Origin: Burkholderiaceae bacterium
GTDB lineage: Bacteria > Pseudomonadota > Gammaproteobacteria > Burkholderiales > Burkholderiaceae_C
DNA: 64,000 bases
NCBI GenBank assembly: GCA_019745555.1
Contig: JAIESX010000001.1
Location: forward strand, 186,001-250,000
Direction of reading: 5' to 3'
In this document: piece by piece, positions 42,932-52,402 of the stretch
Position numbering within the stretch: the stretch's first letter is position 1
Layout of the letters: the number at the start of each line of letters is the position of its first letter
The notes under the pieces: model-generated
The model's database searches: none
What the model was told of the DNA's origin: nothing
What the model saw: the letters and a program-made list of their open reading frames with translations, nothing else
Made by a program: the position numbers and the translations under genes

Positions 42932-43956
42932 ACTCCCGTCAATTCCTCATCCGCGACGTGCTCGTGCTGCTGGCCTTCACGGGCTGGGCCCTGGCCCTGC
43001 CTTTCTACACCAGCGAGTTCGTCACCTCCATGGCGCTGACCTGCCTGATGTACGTGGCCCTGTCCTCGAGCTGGGGCCTGTTCTGCGGCAGCACGCGTTA
43101 TCTTTCGCTCGCCACCTCGGCCTTCTTCGGCATCGGCGCCTACACCACGGCCATCCTGCTGGGGCAGTTCGGCTGGGTCGAGACCATCCTGATCGGCGCG
43201 GGCATTGCCGTGGTCGTGGCGGTGCTCATGGGCGCGGCCGTGCTGCACCTGCGTGGCACCTACTTCGCCGTGCTGACCTTCGGCATGACCGAGCTCATCC
43301 TGCACGCCGTGACCTACTTCGAGAAGTCGGTCACCGGCACCGTGGGGCGGGTGCTCACCGTCGTGCCCGAGCGCGACACCATCTACCTCACGGTGCTGGC
43401 CCTGGCCGTGCTCTCGGTGGCGGTGTCGATCTGGGTGCGGCGCACGCGCTTCGGCCTGGCCCTCATGGGCATCGGTGCCGACGAGCAACGCGCTCAGACC
43501 CTGGGCGTCAACACGCGCCTGATCAAGATCGCGGGCTTCGCGCTCACCGCCGCCTTTGCTGGCGCCGTGGGTGCGGCCATGGCGGTGCGCTGGACTTACA
43601 TCGACCCGCACACGGTCTTCAACCCCTTCATCGGTTTCCAGACCGTGCTGATCACGCTCATCGGGGGCGTGCTCACGCTCTGGGGCCCGCTGATCGCGGC
43701 CATCATCTTCAGCGTGCTGGCCGAGTCGCTGCGCCTGCAGTTCCCCCAGATCTACCTGATGTCGCTGGGCCTGCTGCTCATCCTCTGCGTGCTCTACCTG
43801 CCGGGCGGCCTGGCCTCGCTGCGCTGGGCCACCTTCAAGAGCTGGTGGAACGACACGCGCGACTGGGCCAAGGATCTGAAGCGCGAACTCAGTGGCGAGA
43901 AGGAACGTGAGAAGCAGCGCGCCAAGCGCCGCGAGAAGGAGAGCTACTTTGTCTGA
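42928..43956 (+). CDS. livM: LivM-type ABC permease
   Basis: GLFCGSTRYLSLATSAFFGIGAYTTA, multi-TM. Confidence 0.92.
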   Translation: MNSRQFLIRDVLVLLAFTGWALALPFYTSEFVTSMALTCLMYVALSSSWGLFCGSTRYLSLATSAFFGIGAYTTAILLGQFGWVETILIGAGIAVVVAVLMGAAVLHLRGTYFAVLTFGMTELILHAVTYFEKSVTGTVGRVLTVVPERDTIYLTVLALAVLSVAVSIWVRRTRFGLALMGIGADEQRAQTLGVNTRLIKIAGFALTAAFAGAVGAAMAVRWTYIDPHTVFNPFIGFQTVLITLIGGVLTLWGPLIAAIIFSVLAESLRLQFPQIYLMSLGLLLILCVLYLPGGLASLRWATFKSWWNDTRDWAKDLKRELSGEKEREKQRAKRREKESYFV

Positions 43957-44749
43957 GCGTCAGAACTACCTGCTGGAAGCCCACGAGGTCACGGTGCGCT
44001 TTGGCGGCCTGACCGCCGTGGATGCGGTCAGCGCCAACTTTGCCCCGGGCGAGCTGGTGGGCATCATCGGCCCCAACGGCGCTGGCAAGACCACCTTTTT
44101 CAACGCCATCTCGGGCGTGCAGGTGCCGACCTCGGGTCGTCTGGTCTGCCAGGGCAGCAACCTGACGGGCCGTGGCCCCCACCGCTTCGCCGCCCACGGC
44201 GTGGCGCGCACCTTCCAGACCCCGCGTGTCTTCGCGGACATGCCGGTGATTGCCAACATCGAGTTCGGCCTCAAGTTCGCGGGCAAGCGCCGACGCGAAT
44301 ACATCTTCTGGGGCGAGGAGAAGGATGTGCCCTGGGCGCTGCGAGATGCGCGCAGCATCCTGCAGCTCATCGGTCTCGGGCCCCAGGCCGAACTGCCGGC
44401 CGCCGCCATCACGCCCTCGCAGCAGCGCCTGCTGGAGATCGGCATGGCCCTGGCCACCCGTCCCAAGCTGCTGCTGCTCGACGAGGTGGCCGCTGGCCTG
44501 ACCGAAGCCGAGATCGAGGAGATGGCGCGCCTGATCGGCCGCCTGCGCGACGAGCTGGACCTGACCGTGATCTGGATCGAACACGCGGTGACCACCTTGT
44601 TGCGCCATGTGGAGCGCGTCATCGTGCTGCACCAGGGCCGCAAGATCGCCGACGACACGCCGCACAACGTGGTGCGCAATCCCGAGGTGATCGAAGCCTA
44701 TCTGGGCGACGAGATGGCCGAGCCCGAAGCAGAGGAGGTGGCCGCATGA
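43949..44749 (+). CDS. livG: LivG-type ABC ATPase
   Basis: GPNGAGKTTFFNAISG Walker A; TTG start (LSERQNYLLEAHEVTVRFGG) overlapping livM. Confidence 0.92.
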   Translation: MSERQNYLLEAHEVTVRFGGLTAVDAVSANFAPGELVGIIGPNGAGKTTFFNAISGVQVPTSGRLVCQGSNLTGRGPHRFAAHGVARTFQTPRVFADMPVIANIEFGLKFAGKRRREYIFWGEEKDVPWALRDARSILQLIGLGPQAELPAAAITPSQQRLLEIGMALATRPKLLLLDEVAAGLTEAEIEEMARLIGRLRDELDLTVIWIEHAVTTLLRHVERVIVLHQGRKIADDTPHNVVRNPEVIEAYLGDEMAEPEAEEVAA

Positions 44750-45552
44750 TGTGGTACCGCGACACCCCCTTTGTGCTGGGGGACCAGAAACGTGCGCACC
44801 TGCAGGTGCGCGGCCTGAGTGCCGGCTATGGCGCCTTCCTCGTGCTGCGCGACCTGCGCTTCGAGGTCAAGCCCGGCCTGACTGTGATCCTCGGCCCCAA
44901 TGGCGCCGGTAAGACCACGCTGCTCAAGTCGCTCATGGGCCTGATCCCGCGTCAGGGCCTGGTGCTGCTCGACGGCGAGGACCTGCCCGAGAAGACGCAC
45001 GAGATCGTGCGTGGCGGCATGACCCTGGTGGCCGAAGGCCGCCAGCTCTTTCCGCAGATGAGCGTGCTGGAGAACCTGGAGCTCGGTGGCTGGCTCGTGA
45101 GCAAGGCCGAGCGCGCGCGCCGCATGGAGCAGGTCCTGGCCGACTTCCCCAAGCTGCGCGAGCGCATCCACCAGCTGGCCGGCACCATGAGCGGTGGCGA
45201 GCAGCAGATGGTGGCCGTGGCACGCGCCATGATGAGTGCGCCGCGCCTGCTCATGCTCGACGAACCCTCGCTGGGCCTGGCCCCGCGCATGGTCGACGAG
45301 CTGCTGGGCATGGCCCGCCGCATCGCCGACCAGGGCACCACCGTGCTCATGGTGGAGCAGAACGTGAAGAAGGCGCTGGCCGTGGCCGACCGCGGCTATG
45401 TGCTGGAGCGCGGCACCCTGGTGGCCAGCGGCCCGGCCCGCCTGCTCGAGCGTTCCAACGTCGTGCGTGAAGCCTATCTGGGCGCGGACGCCGCCGACAA
45501 GACCAGCGCGGCCGACGCCGTCGAGCGCCGCCGCAAGACCACCCCTGTTTAA
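44746..45552 (+). CDS. livF: LivF-type ABC ATPase
   Basis: GPNGAGKTTLLKSLMG, MSGGEQQMVAVARAMM, LLMLDEPSLGLAP. Confidence 0.93.
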   Translation: MMWYRDTPFVLGDQKRAHLQVRGLSAGYGAFLVLRDLRFEVKPGLTVILGPNGAGKTTLLKSLMGLIPRQGLVLLDGEDLPEKTHEIVRGGMTLVAEGRQLFPQMSVLENLELGGWLVSKAERARRMEQVLADFPKLRERIHQLAGTMSGGEQQMVAVARAMMSAPRLLMLDEPSLGLAPRMVDELLGMARRIADQGTTVLMVEQNVKKALAVADRGYVLERGTLVASGPARLLERSNVVREAYLGADAADKTSAADAVERRRKTTPV

Positions 45553-45578
45553 CGAATCGAACCGTCAAGGAGAAAACC

Positions 45579-47033
45579 ATGTCCGATATGTCCATGCTCA
45601 TCAACGGCCTCAAGGTCACGGCCGAGCGCGGTGCGACCTTCGAGCGCCGCAACCCGCTCGACGGCACCGTGGCCACGCGCGCCCCGGCCGCCTCGCCGGC
45701 CGACGCTGTGATGGCGGTCGAAGCCGCCGCCGAAGCCTTCAAGACCTGGAGCCAGACCGGCCCCACCGAGCGCCGCATGCTGCTGCTGAAAGCGGCCGAC
45801 GCGCTCGAAGCCAAGACGCCCAAGTTCATCGAGGCCGTGGGCGCCGAGACCGGCGGCACTGCCATGTGGGCCGGCTTCAACTGCATGCTGGCTGCCGGCA
45901 TGCTGCGCGAGGCTGCCGCGCTGACCACGCAGATCGCCGGCGAGGTGATTCCCTCCGATGTGCCGGGCTCGCTGGCCATGGGGGTGCGCCAGCCTGCCGG
46001 CGTGGTGCTGGGCATTGCACCCTGGAACGCGCCCATCATCCTGGCCACGCGCGCCATCGCCACGCCCCTGGCCTGCGGCAACACCGTGATCCTCAAGGGC
46101 TCGGAGAACTGCCCGCGCACCCACCAGCTCATCATCGAGGCGCTGCAGGACGCGGGCTTCCCGCCCGGCGTGGTGAACTACATCACCAATGCCCCGGCGG
46201 ACGCCGGTGCCGTGGTGGAAGCCATGGTGGCGCATCCGGCCGTGCGCCGCGTGAACTTCACGGGCTCGACCAAGGTGGGCAAGATCATCGCCATGACCTG
46301 TGCCAAGTACCTCAAGCCCGTGGTGCTGGAGCTCGGCGGCAAGGCGCCGCTGGTGGTGCTCGATGACGCCGACCTGGACGACGCCGTCAACGGCGCGGCC
46401 TTCGGCGCTTTCGCCAACAGCGGCCAGATCTGCATGAGCACCGAGCGCATCATCGTGGACCAGAAGATCGCCGACGCCTTCGTCAAGAAGTTCGCCGACA
46501 AGGCCAAGAACCTGCCCCTGGGCGACCCGCGCAAGCCCGAGCCGGTGGTGCTGGGCTCGGTCATCGGCATGAGCACGGTGGAACATTGCAATGCGCTGAT
46601 CGACGATGCGCTGGCCAAGGGTGCCAAGCTGGTCTGCGGCGAGAAGGCCACCACGACGCTGATGCCCGCCACCATCCTCGACCACGTCACGCCCGCGATG
46701 AAGATCTACCACGAGGAGACCTTCGGCCCGGTCAAGTGCATCGTCCGTGTCAACGGGGTGGAAGAGGCCGTGGCCTGCGCCAACGACAACGCCTACGGCC
46801 TGTCGGCGGCGGTCTTTGGCAGCGACATCGCCCGCGCCATGAACGTCGCGCGTCGCATCGATTCCGGCATCTGCCACGTCAACGGCCCCACGGTGCACGA
46901 CGAAGCCCAGATGCCCTTCGGCGGCGTCAAGGGCTCGGGCATCGGGCGCTTCGGTGGCAAGGCCGGCATCGCCGAGTTCACCGAGCTGCGCTGGATCACC
47001 GTGCAGACGACCCCGCGCCATTACCCCTTCTAA
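45579..47033 (+). CDS. NAD(P)-dependent aldehyde dehydrogenase, salicylaldehyde/vanillin dehydrogenase-like
   Basis: LELGGKAPLVVLDDAD, NSGQICMSTERI catalytic Cys, C-terminal HVNGPTVHDEAQMPFGGVKGSGIGRFGG. Confidence 0.9.
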   Translation: MSDMSMLINGLKVTAERGATFERRNPLDGTVATRAPAASPADAVMAVEAAAEAFKTWSQTGPTERRMLLLKAADALEAKTPKFIEAVGAETGGTAMWAGFNCMLAAGMLREAAALTTQIAGEVIPSDVPGSLAMGVRQPAGVVLGIAPWNAPIILATRAIATPLACGNTVILKGSENCPRTHQLIIEALQDAGFPPGVVNYITNAPADAGAVVEAMVAHPAVRRVNFTGSTKVGKIIAMTCAKYLKPVVLELGGKAPLVVLDDADLDDAVNGAAFGAFANSGQICMSTERIIVDQKIADAFVKKFADKAKNLPLGDPRKPEPVVLGSVIGMSTVEHCNALIDDALAKGAKLVCGEKATTTLMPATILDHVTPAMKIYHEETFGPVKCIVRVNGVEEAVACANDNAYGLSAAVFGSDIARAMNVARRIDSGICHVNGPTVHDEAQMPFGGVKGSGIGRFGGKAGIAEFTELRWITVQTTPRHYPF

Positions 47034-49045
47034 GCCAGGCCGCCCGGCACCGTGGGTGCCGGGGTCTGGCGGGCATCGTAAACCCGGGCGGCATTCTTGC
47101 CGCCTTTTTTTGCAGCGTACATGGCCTGGTCGGCGTGCGTCATCAAGGCCTGGGCGTCGGTGCCGTGCTCCGGGTAGAAGGCGATGCCGATGCAGGCCGA
47201 GACGCTGACGCTGACAGCCTGGCTCAGCGTCACGGGACGGCGCACCTCGGAGATGATCTTGTCGGCCAGGGTCAGCGCGTGCCGGCTGTCCTTCATGTCC
47301 GGCAGCAGCACGACGAACTCGTCGCCACCCAGGCGCGCCAGTGTGTCCGAAGCGCGGATGCAGGCGTGGATGCGGCGCGCCATGGTACGCAGCACCACAT
47401 CGCCGGCCTCGTGGCCGTGGGCATCGTTCACATCCTTGAAGCCGTCCAGGTCCAGATAGAGCAGGGCGAGCTGGCCGCTGTCGCGCCGCGCTGCCAGCAG
47501 CGCGCGCTCCAGCCGGTCGGCCAGCAGCACGCGGTTGGGCAGGCCCGTCAGTGCGTCATGCTGTGCGCCGTGGCGGAACATCTCTTCCTGCTGCTTGCGC
47601 TCGGTGATGTCCTGGTGGGTGCCGTACATCATCAGCGGTTGGCCATCGTCAGTCCAGCTCGTGACCTTGCCGCGGTCCAGCACCCAGACCCAGTGGCCGA
47701 GCTTGTGCCGCATGCGGACCTCGACCTCGTAGTGCGGGACGGTGCGGTTGAAGTGCGCCTGCAGCTGCTGGGCCGAGCGTTGCAGGTCTTCGGGGTGCGC
47801 GAGCTTCATCCAGGTCCCGATCGAGACGGGTTCCAGTTCCTGCAGGGTGTAGCCCGCGATCTGCGCCCATTCCTCATTGAAGATCGTGGCGCCACTCTGC
47901 ACATTCCATTCCCAGGTGCCCACCCGCGTGCCCTCGGTGATGGCGCTCAGGCGCGCGCGTTCCCGCAGCAGCTCCTCGTTCATCCGGCGGGCCAGACGCA
48001 GCGCGCGCTCGCGGCCTGTGACCAGGGCCCAGACCAGGGCGCCGAGGATGAGGCTCAGCGCGGCCGTGCCCAGGCCCATGGCCGCGGGCAGAGCGCTCTC
48101 GATGCGTGTGAGCAGGCTCTCATTCGCCCGTATGCGCAAAGTCCAGGTCTGGCCCATCATGGACAGGCGTTGCACGGATTCGTAAGTTGTGGGTGCGGTG
48201 ACCTGGGTATCGCCTCCATGCATCAGGGCCTCGTGGCTAAGGGCTTCGCCATCGTAGATGTCAATGGTCAGATCATGCGCCTGTTCGCCCAGCACACCGC
48301 GCATGAAGTCGTTCATGCGAAAGGGCGCATAGACCCAGCCCAGCAACTGCTCGCGCCGCTGTTCGGGCGTGCGATGGGCGGTCTCTTGGCGGAACACGGC
48401 CTTGTAGATCAGAAAGCCGGCCTGCTCGTCAGCCCCCGTCTCCTGCTGCAGCCGGACCTTGCCGGACAGCGCCATGTGGCCTGTGTCTACCGCGCGGTCC
48501 ATCGCCTGCCGGCGCACCGGTTCGGAATACATGTCGTAGCCGAAGGCGCGCAGGTTGCGCCCGTAGAACGGTTCAATGTAGACGATGGAGGTGTAGAGCG
48601 GGCGGTCGCCGGCGGGCTTGAGTTCATACAAGGGGAATCCCTCGCGTCGCAGCTCGGCCGTGTGCTCGGCCAGGCGTTCCGGTGCAACGACCTGGGCAAA
48701 GGCCACCGCTTGAATGCCGGGGTAGTGCTCGGACAGGTTCTGGTGTTCGACAAAGGTGCGGAATTCCGCGCGACTGACACTCCGCCGGGTTTCGAACAGT
48801 CCGCTGACGCCGCGCAGCACCTGCTGGTAGGCCCGCATCCGGTTGTCGATCAGGGACGCCGCTTCCCTTGCCCGGAATTCGAAGTAAGCGCGTTGCCGCT
48901 TTTCGAGGGATTGCAGGGTGACGCTGTAGATGAGCAGACTCAGCACCAGGCCGAGCAGTACCACCACATGCGGCAGCCGCTGCAGGGGCAGCTTTTCCCA
49001 CAGGATGGGTTCACCAACGACGGGGGCCTCTGGGGCCAAATTCAT
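47030..49045 (-). CDS. CHASE-PAS-GGDEF diguanylate cyclase
   Basis: N-terminal TM/CHASE-like periplasmic region, PAS with PAC, DALTGLPNRVLLADRLE, RLGGDEFVVLLP. Confidence 0.92.
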   Translation of the reverse strand: MNLAPEAPVVGEPILWEKLPLQRLPHVVVLLGLVLSLLIYSVTLQSLEKRQRAYFEFRAREAASLIDNRMRAYQQVLRGVSGLFETRRSVSRAEFRTFVEHQNLSEHYPGIQAVAFAQVVAPERLAEHTAELRREGFPLYELKPAGDRPLYTSIVYIEPFYGRNLRAFGYDMYSEPVRRQAMDRAVDTGHMALSGKVRLQQETGADEQAGFLIYKAVFRQETAHRTPEQRREQLLGWVYAPFRMNDFMRGVLGEQAHDLTIDIYDGEALSHEALMHGGDTQVTAPTTYESVQRLSMMGQTWTLRIRANESLLTRIESALPAAMGLGTAALSLILGALVWALVTGRERALRLARRMNEELLRERARLSAITEGTRVGTWEWNVQSGATIFNEEWAQIAGYTLQELEPVSIGTWMKLAHPEDLQRSAQQLQAHFNRTVPHYEVEVRMRHKLGHWVWVLDRGKVTSWTDDGQPLMMYGTHQDITERKQQEEMFRHGAQHDALTGLPNRVLLADRLERALLAARRDSGQLALLYLDLDGFKDVNDAHGHEAGDVVLRTMARRIHACIRASDTLARLGGDEFVVLLPDMKDSRHALTLADKIISEVRRPVTLSQAVSVSVSACIGIAFYPEHGTDAQALMTHADQAMYAAKKGGKNAARVYDARQTPAPTVPGGLA

Positions 49046-49097
49046 GTCTGTTCCGGAAATGCAGTCTTCCGGTTCATTGTCCGCGCGGCGCTGGCTT

Positions 49098-49370
49098 TCA
49101 GGAATGACGCGCCGGCGTGGGCTGTGACATTTCTTCCAGATTCTTGAGGAAGGTCAAGGCTGCTTCCGTGCTGGCGCCACACATCTCGACCGAGGGGCGC
49201 AGGCTGCTGCAGACGGCGGGCCGTTCGGGCCGCCCGAAGATCAGGCAGCGGCCCGCCGCGTCCAGCTGGACGCACCGTACCCCCGCCGGCTTGCCCAGGG
49301 GCATGCCGGGGATGGGGCTGGAGATCGAGGGGGCGATGCAGCAGGCGGCGCATCCGGGGCGGCAGTCCAT
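49098..49370 (-). CDS. YkgJ-family cysteine-cluster protein
   Basis: [35 protein letters not shown]...[15 protein letters not shown]. Confidence 0.85.
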   Translation of the reverse strand: MDCRPGCAACCIAPSISSPIPGMPLGKPAGVRCVQLDAAGRCLIFGRPERPAVCSSLRPSVEMCGASTEAALTFLKNLEEMSQPTPARHS

Positions 49371-49378
49371 TGTTCGGC

Positions 49379-49440
49379 GCTACTAAAATGATAGCTTGGT
49401 CGGCATGTGCCATGAGGCATAGCGGTGCGACCAAGGCCTG
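49379..49440. repeat. Extragenic palindromic element upstream of mnmG, copy 1
   Basis: GCTACTAAAATGATAGC followed by CTTGGTCG...CGACCAAG inverted arms. Confidence 0.55.
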
Positions 49441-49543
49441 CATTGTCGCCAAAATTTTCAGCAAGGGGTAGAATGCGGGTCTTTCGGCGCCCCGCTGGGG
49501 GCTGGCCGCCGGCGCAGGACGCGCTCACTTTCCCGGATTTTTC

Positions 49544-51520
49544 ATGCTCTACCCTCAGGAATTCGATGTCATCGTCGTCGGCGGCGGTCATGCCGGCACG
49601 GAAGCCGCGCTGGCCGCTGCGCGCATGGGCGCCAGGACGCTACTGCTGACGCACAACATCGAGACCCTGGGCCAGATGAGCTGCAACCCCTCGATCGGGG
49701 GCATAGGCAAGGGCCACCTGGTCAAAGAGGTGGACGCGCTCGGCGGCGCCATGGCCATCGCCACCGACGAGGGTGGCATCCAGTTCCGCATCCTCAACAG
49801 CTCCAAGGGCCCGGCCGTGCGCGCCACCCGCGCCCAGGCCGACCGCATACTTTATAAGGCGGCCATCCGCCGTCGGCTGGAAAACCAGCCCAATCTCTGG
49901 CTCTTCCAGCAGGCCGTGGACGACCTGATGGTGGCGGGTGACGGCGATGGAGCGAGGGTGGTCGGTGCCGTTACCCAGGTCGGCATCCGTTTCCGCAGCC
50001 GTACCGTGGTGCTGACGGCTGGCACCTTCCTGGACGGCAAGATCCACGTCGGCCTCAACAATTACGCGGCCGGCCGCGCCGGTGATCCGCCGGCGGTCAG
50101 CCTTTCGGGCCGGCTCAAGGAGCTCAAGCTGCCGCAAGGGCGGCTCAAGACCGGCACGCCGCCGCGCATCGACGGCCGCAGCATCGACTTTTCCCAGTGC
50201 ACCGAGCAGCCGGGCGACGGCATGCCCGGTGGCGTGAACGAAGGGGCGGTGCCCGTGTTCAGCTTCATGGGCAATGCCGCCATGCACCCGCAGCAGATGC
50301 CCTGCTGGATCACCCACACCAACGAGCGCACGCACGAGATCATCCGCTCCGGCTTCGACCGCAGCCCCATGTTCACGGGCAAGATCGAAGGCGTGGGTCC
50401 GCGTTACTGCCCCAGCGTGGAAGACAAGATCAACCGCTTCGCTGACAAGGACAGCCACCAGATCTTCCTGGAACCCGAGGGCCTGACGACGAACGAGTAC
50501 TACCCCAACGGCATCTCTACCAGCCTGCCCTTTGATATTCAGTACGAGCTGGTCCGGAGCATGAAGGGGCTGGAGAACGCGCACATCCTGCGCCCGGGTT
50601 ACGCCATCGAGTACGACTACTTCGACCCGCGTTCCCTCAAGGGCAGCTTCGAGACCAAGCAGATCAATGGCCTGTTCTTCGCCGGTCAGATCAACGGCAC
50701 CACGGGTTATGAAGAGGCGGCGGCCCAGGGCCTGTTTGCCGGGATCAATGCCGCACTCCAGTGCCGGGGCGAGGGTCCGTGGCAGCCACGCCGCGACGAA
50801 GCCTATCTGGGCGTGCTGGTCGACGACCTCACCACCCAGGGCGTGACCGAGCCCTACCGCATGTTCACCAGCCGGGCCGAGTTCCGCCTGCAGCTGCGCG
50901 AGGACAACGCCGACCTGCGCCTGACCGAAACCGGCCGCCGGCTGGGCCTGGTGGACGACGCCCGCTGGGATGCCTTCTGCCGCAAGCGCGACGCTGTTTC
51001 ACGTGAAACCGAGCGCCTCAAGGCCACCTGGGTCAACCCCCGCATCCTGTCCGCGGCCGAGGCCGAGCGAGTGCTGGGCACGACCATCGAGCGCGAGTAC
51101 CACCTCTTCGACCTGCTGCGCCGCCCCGATGTGAGCTACGCCGGGCTGATGTCCCTGGACGGTGGCAAGTACGCCAGCGCCGATGTTTCACGTGAAACCC
51201 TGGGTGAGCTGGCGGAGGCGGTGGTCGAGCAGATCGAGATCGGGGCCAAGTATTCGGGCTACATCGACCGCCAGAAGGATGAGGTCGAGCGCGCCGCCCA
51301 CTACGAAAACCTCAAACTCCCGGCCGACCTGGACTACATGGCGGTCACGGCCCTGTCCATCGAGGCCCGGCAGAAGCTGCAGAAACACCGCCCCGAAACC
51401 CTGGGCCAGGCTTCCCGCATCTCCGGCATCACCCCGGCCAGCATCTCCCTGCTGCTGATCCACCTGAAAAAAGGCGGCTTCCGCGGCTTCGCCAAGGTCG
51501 AAGAGACCGAGGCGGCATGA
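49544..51520 (+). CDS. mnmG: tRNA uridine-5-carboxymethylaminomethyl synthesis protein MnmG (GidA)
   Basis: [40 protein letters not shown]. Confidence 0.99.
   Translation: MLYPQEFDVIVVGGGHAGTEAALAAARMGARTLLLTHNIETLGQMSCNPSIGGIGKGHLVKEVDALGGAMAIATDEGGIQFRILNSSKGPAVRATRAQADRILYKAAIRRRLENQPNLWLFQQAVDDLMVAGDGDGARVVGAVTQVGIRFRSRTVVLTAGTFLDGKIHVGLNNYAAGRAGDPPAVSLSGRLKELKLPQGRLKTGTPPRIDGRSIDFSQCTEQPGDGMPGGVNEGAVPVFSFMGNAAMHPQQMPCWITHTNERTHEIIRSGFDRSPMFTGKIEGVGPRYCPSVEDKINRFADKDSHQIFLEPEGLTTNEYYPNGISTSLPFDIQYELVRSMKGLENAHILRPGYAIEYDYFDPRSLKGSFETKQINGLFFAGQINGTTGYEEAAAQGLFAGINAALQCRGEGPWQPRRDEAYLGVLVDDLTTQGVTEPYRMFTSRAEFRLQLREDNADLRLTETGRRLGLVDDARWDAFCRKRDAVSRETERLKATWVNPRILSAAEAERVLGTTIEREYHLFDLLRRPDVSYAGLMSLDGGKYASADVSRETLGELAEAVVEQIEIGAKYSGYIDRQKDEVERAAHYENLKLPADLDYMAVTALSIEARQKLQKHRPETLGQASRISGITPASISLLLIHLKKGGFRGFAKVEETEAA
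50995..51010. other. parS-like site 1 (inside mnmG)
   Basis: TGTTTCACGTGAAACC, 15/16 to TGTTTCACGTGAAACA. Confidence 0.85.
51184..51199. other. parS-like site 2 (inside mnmG)
   Basis: TGTTTCACGTGAAACC, 15/16 to consensus. Confidence 0.85.
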
Positions 51521-51578
51521 GCGACGCCGGGCTGCCCCAAGTCGCTCGCACCGCAGCGCATCAGAGCGCAGCTTTCCC

Positions 51579-52247
51579 ATGACCGCAGATCTCCAAACAA
51601 CCCTGAAGTCCGGGGTGGCCGAACTCGGCCTGGACCTGTCCGACACCCAGATCGGCCAGTTGCTGGACTATCTGGCCCTGATCCAGAAATGGAACAAGGT
51701 CTACAACCTCACGGCCGTGCGGGACCCGGCCGAGATGCTGACCCACCATCTGCTCGACAGCCTGGCCGTCGTCCGGCCGCTGCGGCAACAACTTTCTGGC
51801 CGCCAGCCGGCGGACGGGCAGGGCTTCCGCCTGCTGGACGTCGGCTCCGGCGCAGGTCTGCCCGGCGTGGTCATCGCCATCTGTTGCCCGGAGATCGCCG
51901 TGAGCTGCGTGGACACCGTAGCCAAGAAAGCCACCTTCATCCAGCAGGCGGCCCTGACTCTGAAGCTGTCCAACCTCAAGGGCCTGCACGCCCGGGTCGA
52001 AAACCTGGACGATCACTACGACGTGGTCAGTTCCCGCGCCTTCGCCTCCCTGGCCGACTTCACCAACTGGTCGCGCGAGGCCCTGGCCCCGGCAGGGCTC
52101 TGGATGGCCATGAAGGGCAAGCACCCGGCCGACGAACTGGCTCAGCTGCCCACCGGGGTGGGGGTGTTTCACGTGGAACAGCTGTCCGTCCCGGGGCTGG
52201 GGGCCGAGCGCTGCATCGTCTGGCTCCAGCCCCAAACCCCAACCTGA
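51579..52247 (+). CDS. rsmG: 16S rRNA (guanine527-N7)-methyltransferase RsmG (GidB)
   Basis: WNKVYNLTAVRDPAEMLTHHLLDSLAV, LLDVGSGAGLPGVVIAI. Confidence 0.98.
   Translation: MTADLQTTLKSGVAELGLDLSDTQIGQLLDYLALIQKWNKVYNLTAVRDPAEMLTHHLLDSLAVVRPLRQQLSGRQPADGQGFRLLDVGSGAGLPGVVIAICCPEIAVSCVDTVAKKATFIQQAALTLKLSNLKGLHARVENLDDHYDVVSSRAFASLADFTNWSREALAPAGLWMAMKGKHPADELAQLPTGVGVFHVEQLSVPGLGAERCIVWLQPQTPT
52165..52180. other. parS-like site 3 (inside rsmG)
   Basis: TGTTTCACGTGGAACA, 15/16. Confidence 0.8.
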
Positions 52248-52289
52248 ACCTGGTCGAGCGGCCGGTCCGGGGTTGAAAAGCCGCCCAGG

Positions 52290-52305
52290 CGTTCCACGTG
52301 AAACA
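52290..52305. other. parS-like site 4 (rsmG-lysE intergenic)
   Basis: CGTTCCACGTGAAACA, 14/16. Confidence 0.75.
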
Positions 52306-52402
52306 TCTGGAGAGCCTTGAACCGGTTCTTGCGGGTCATCCCGGCCCTGAACCGCTGACAAGCTAACGTACACTGCGGGCTTCCGCTTCTCGAAATCTCC
52401 CC

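Noticed and set aside
46586-49147. 853-aa + strand ORF opposite the CHASE-PAS-GGDEF gene
   Set aside because: Shadow ORF with no recognisable motif.
15711-49543. Possible integrated mobile element or defence island
   Set aside because: No integrase, transposase, toxin-antitoxin, nuclease or tRNA/att pattern recognised; genes are ordinary metabolic, signalling and metal-resistance functions.
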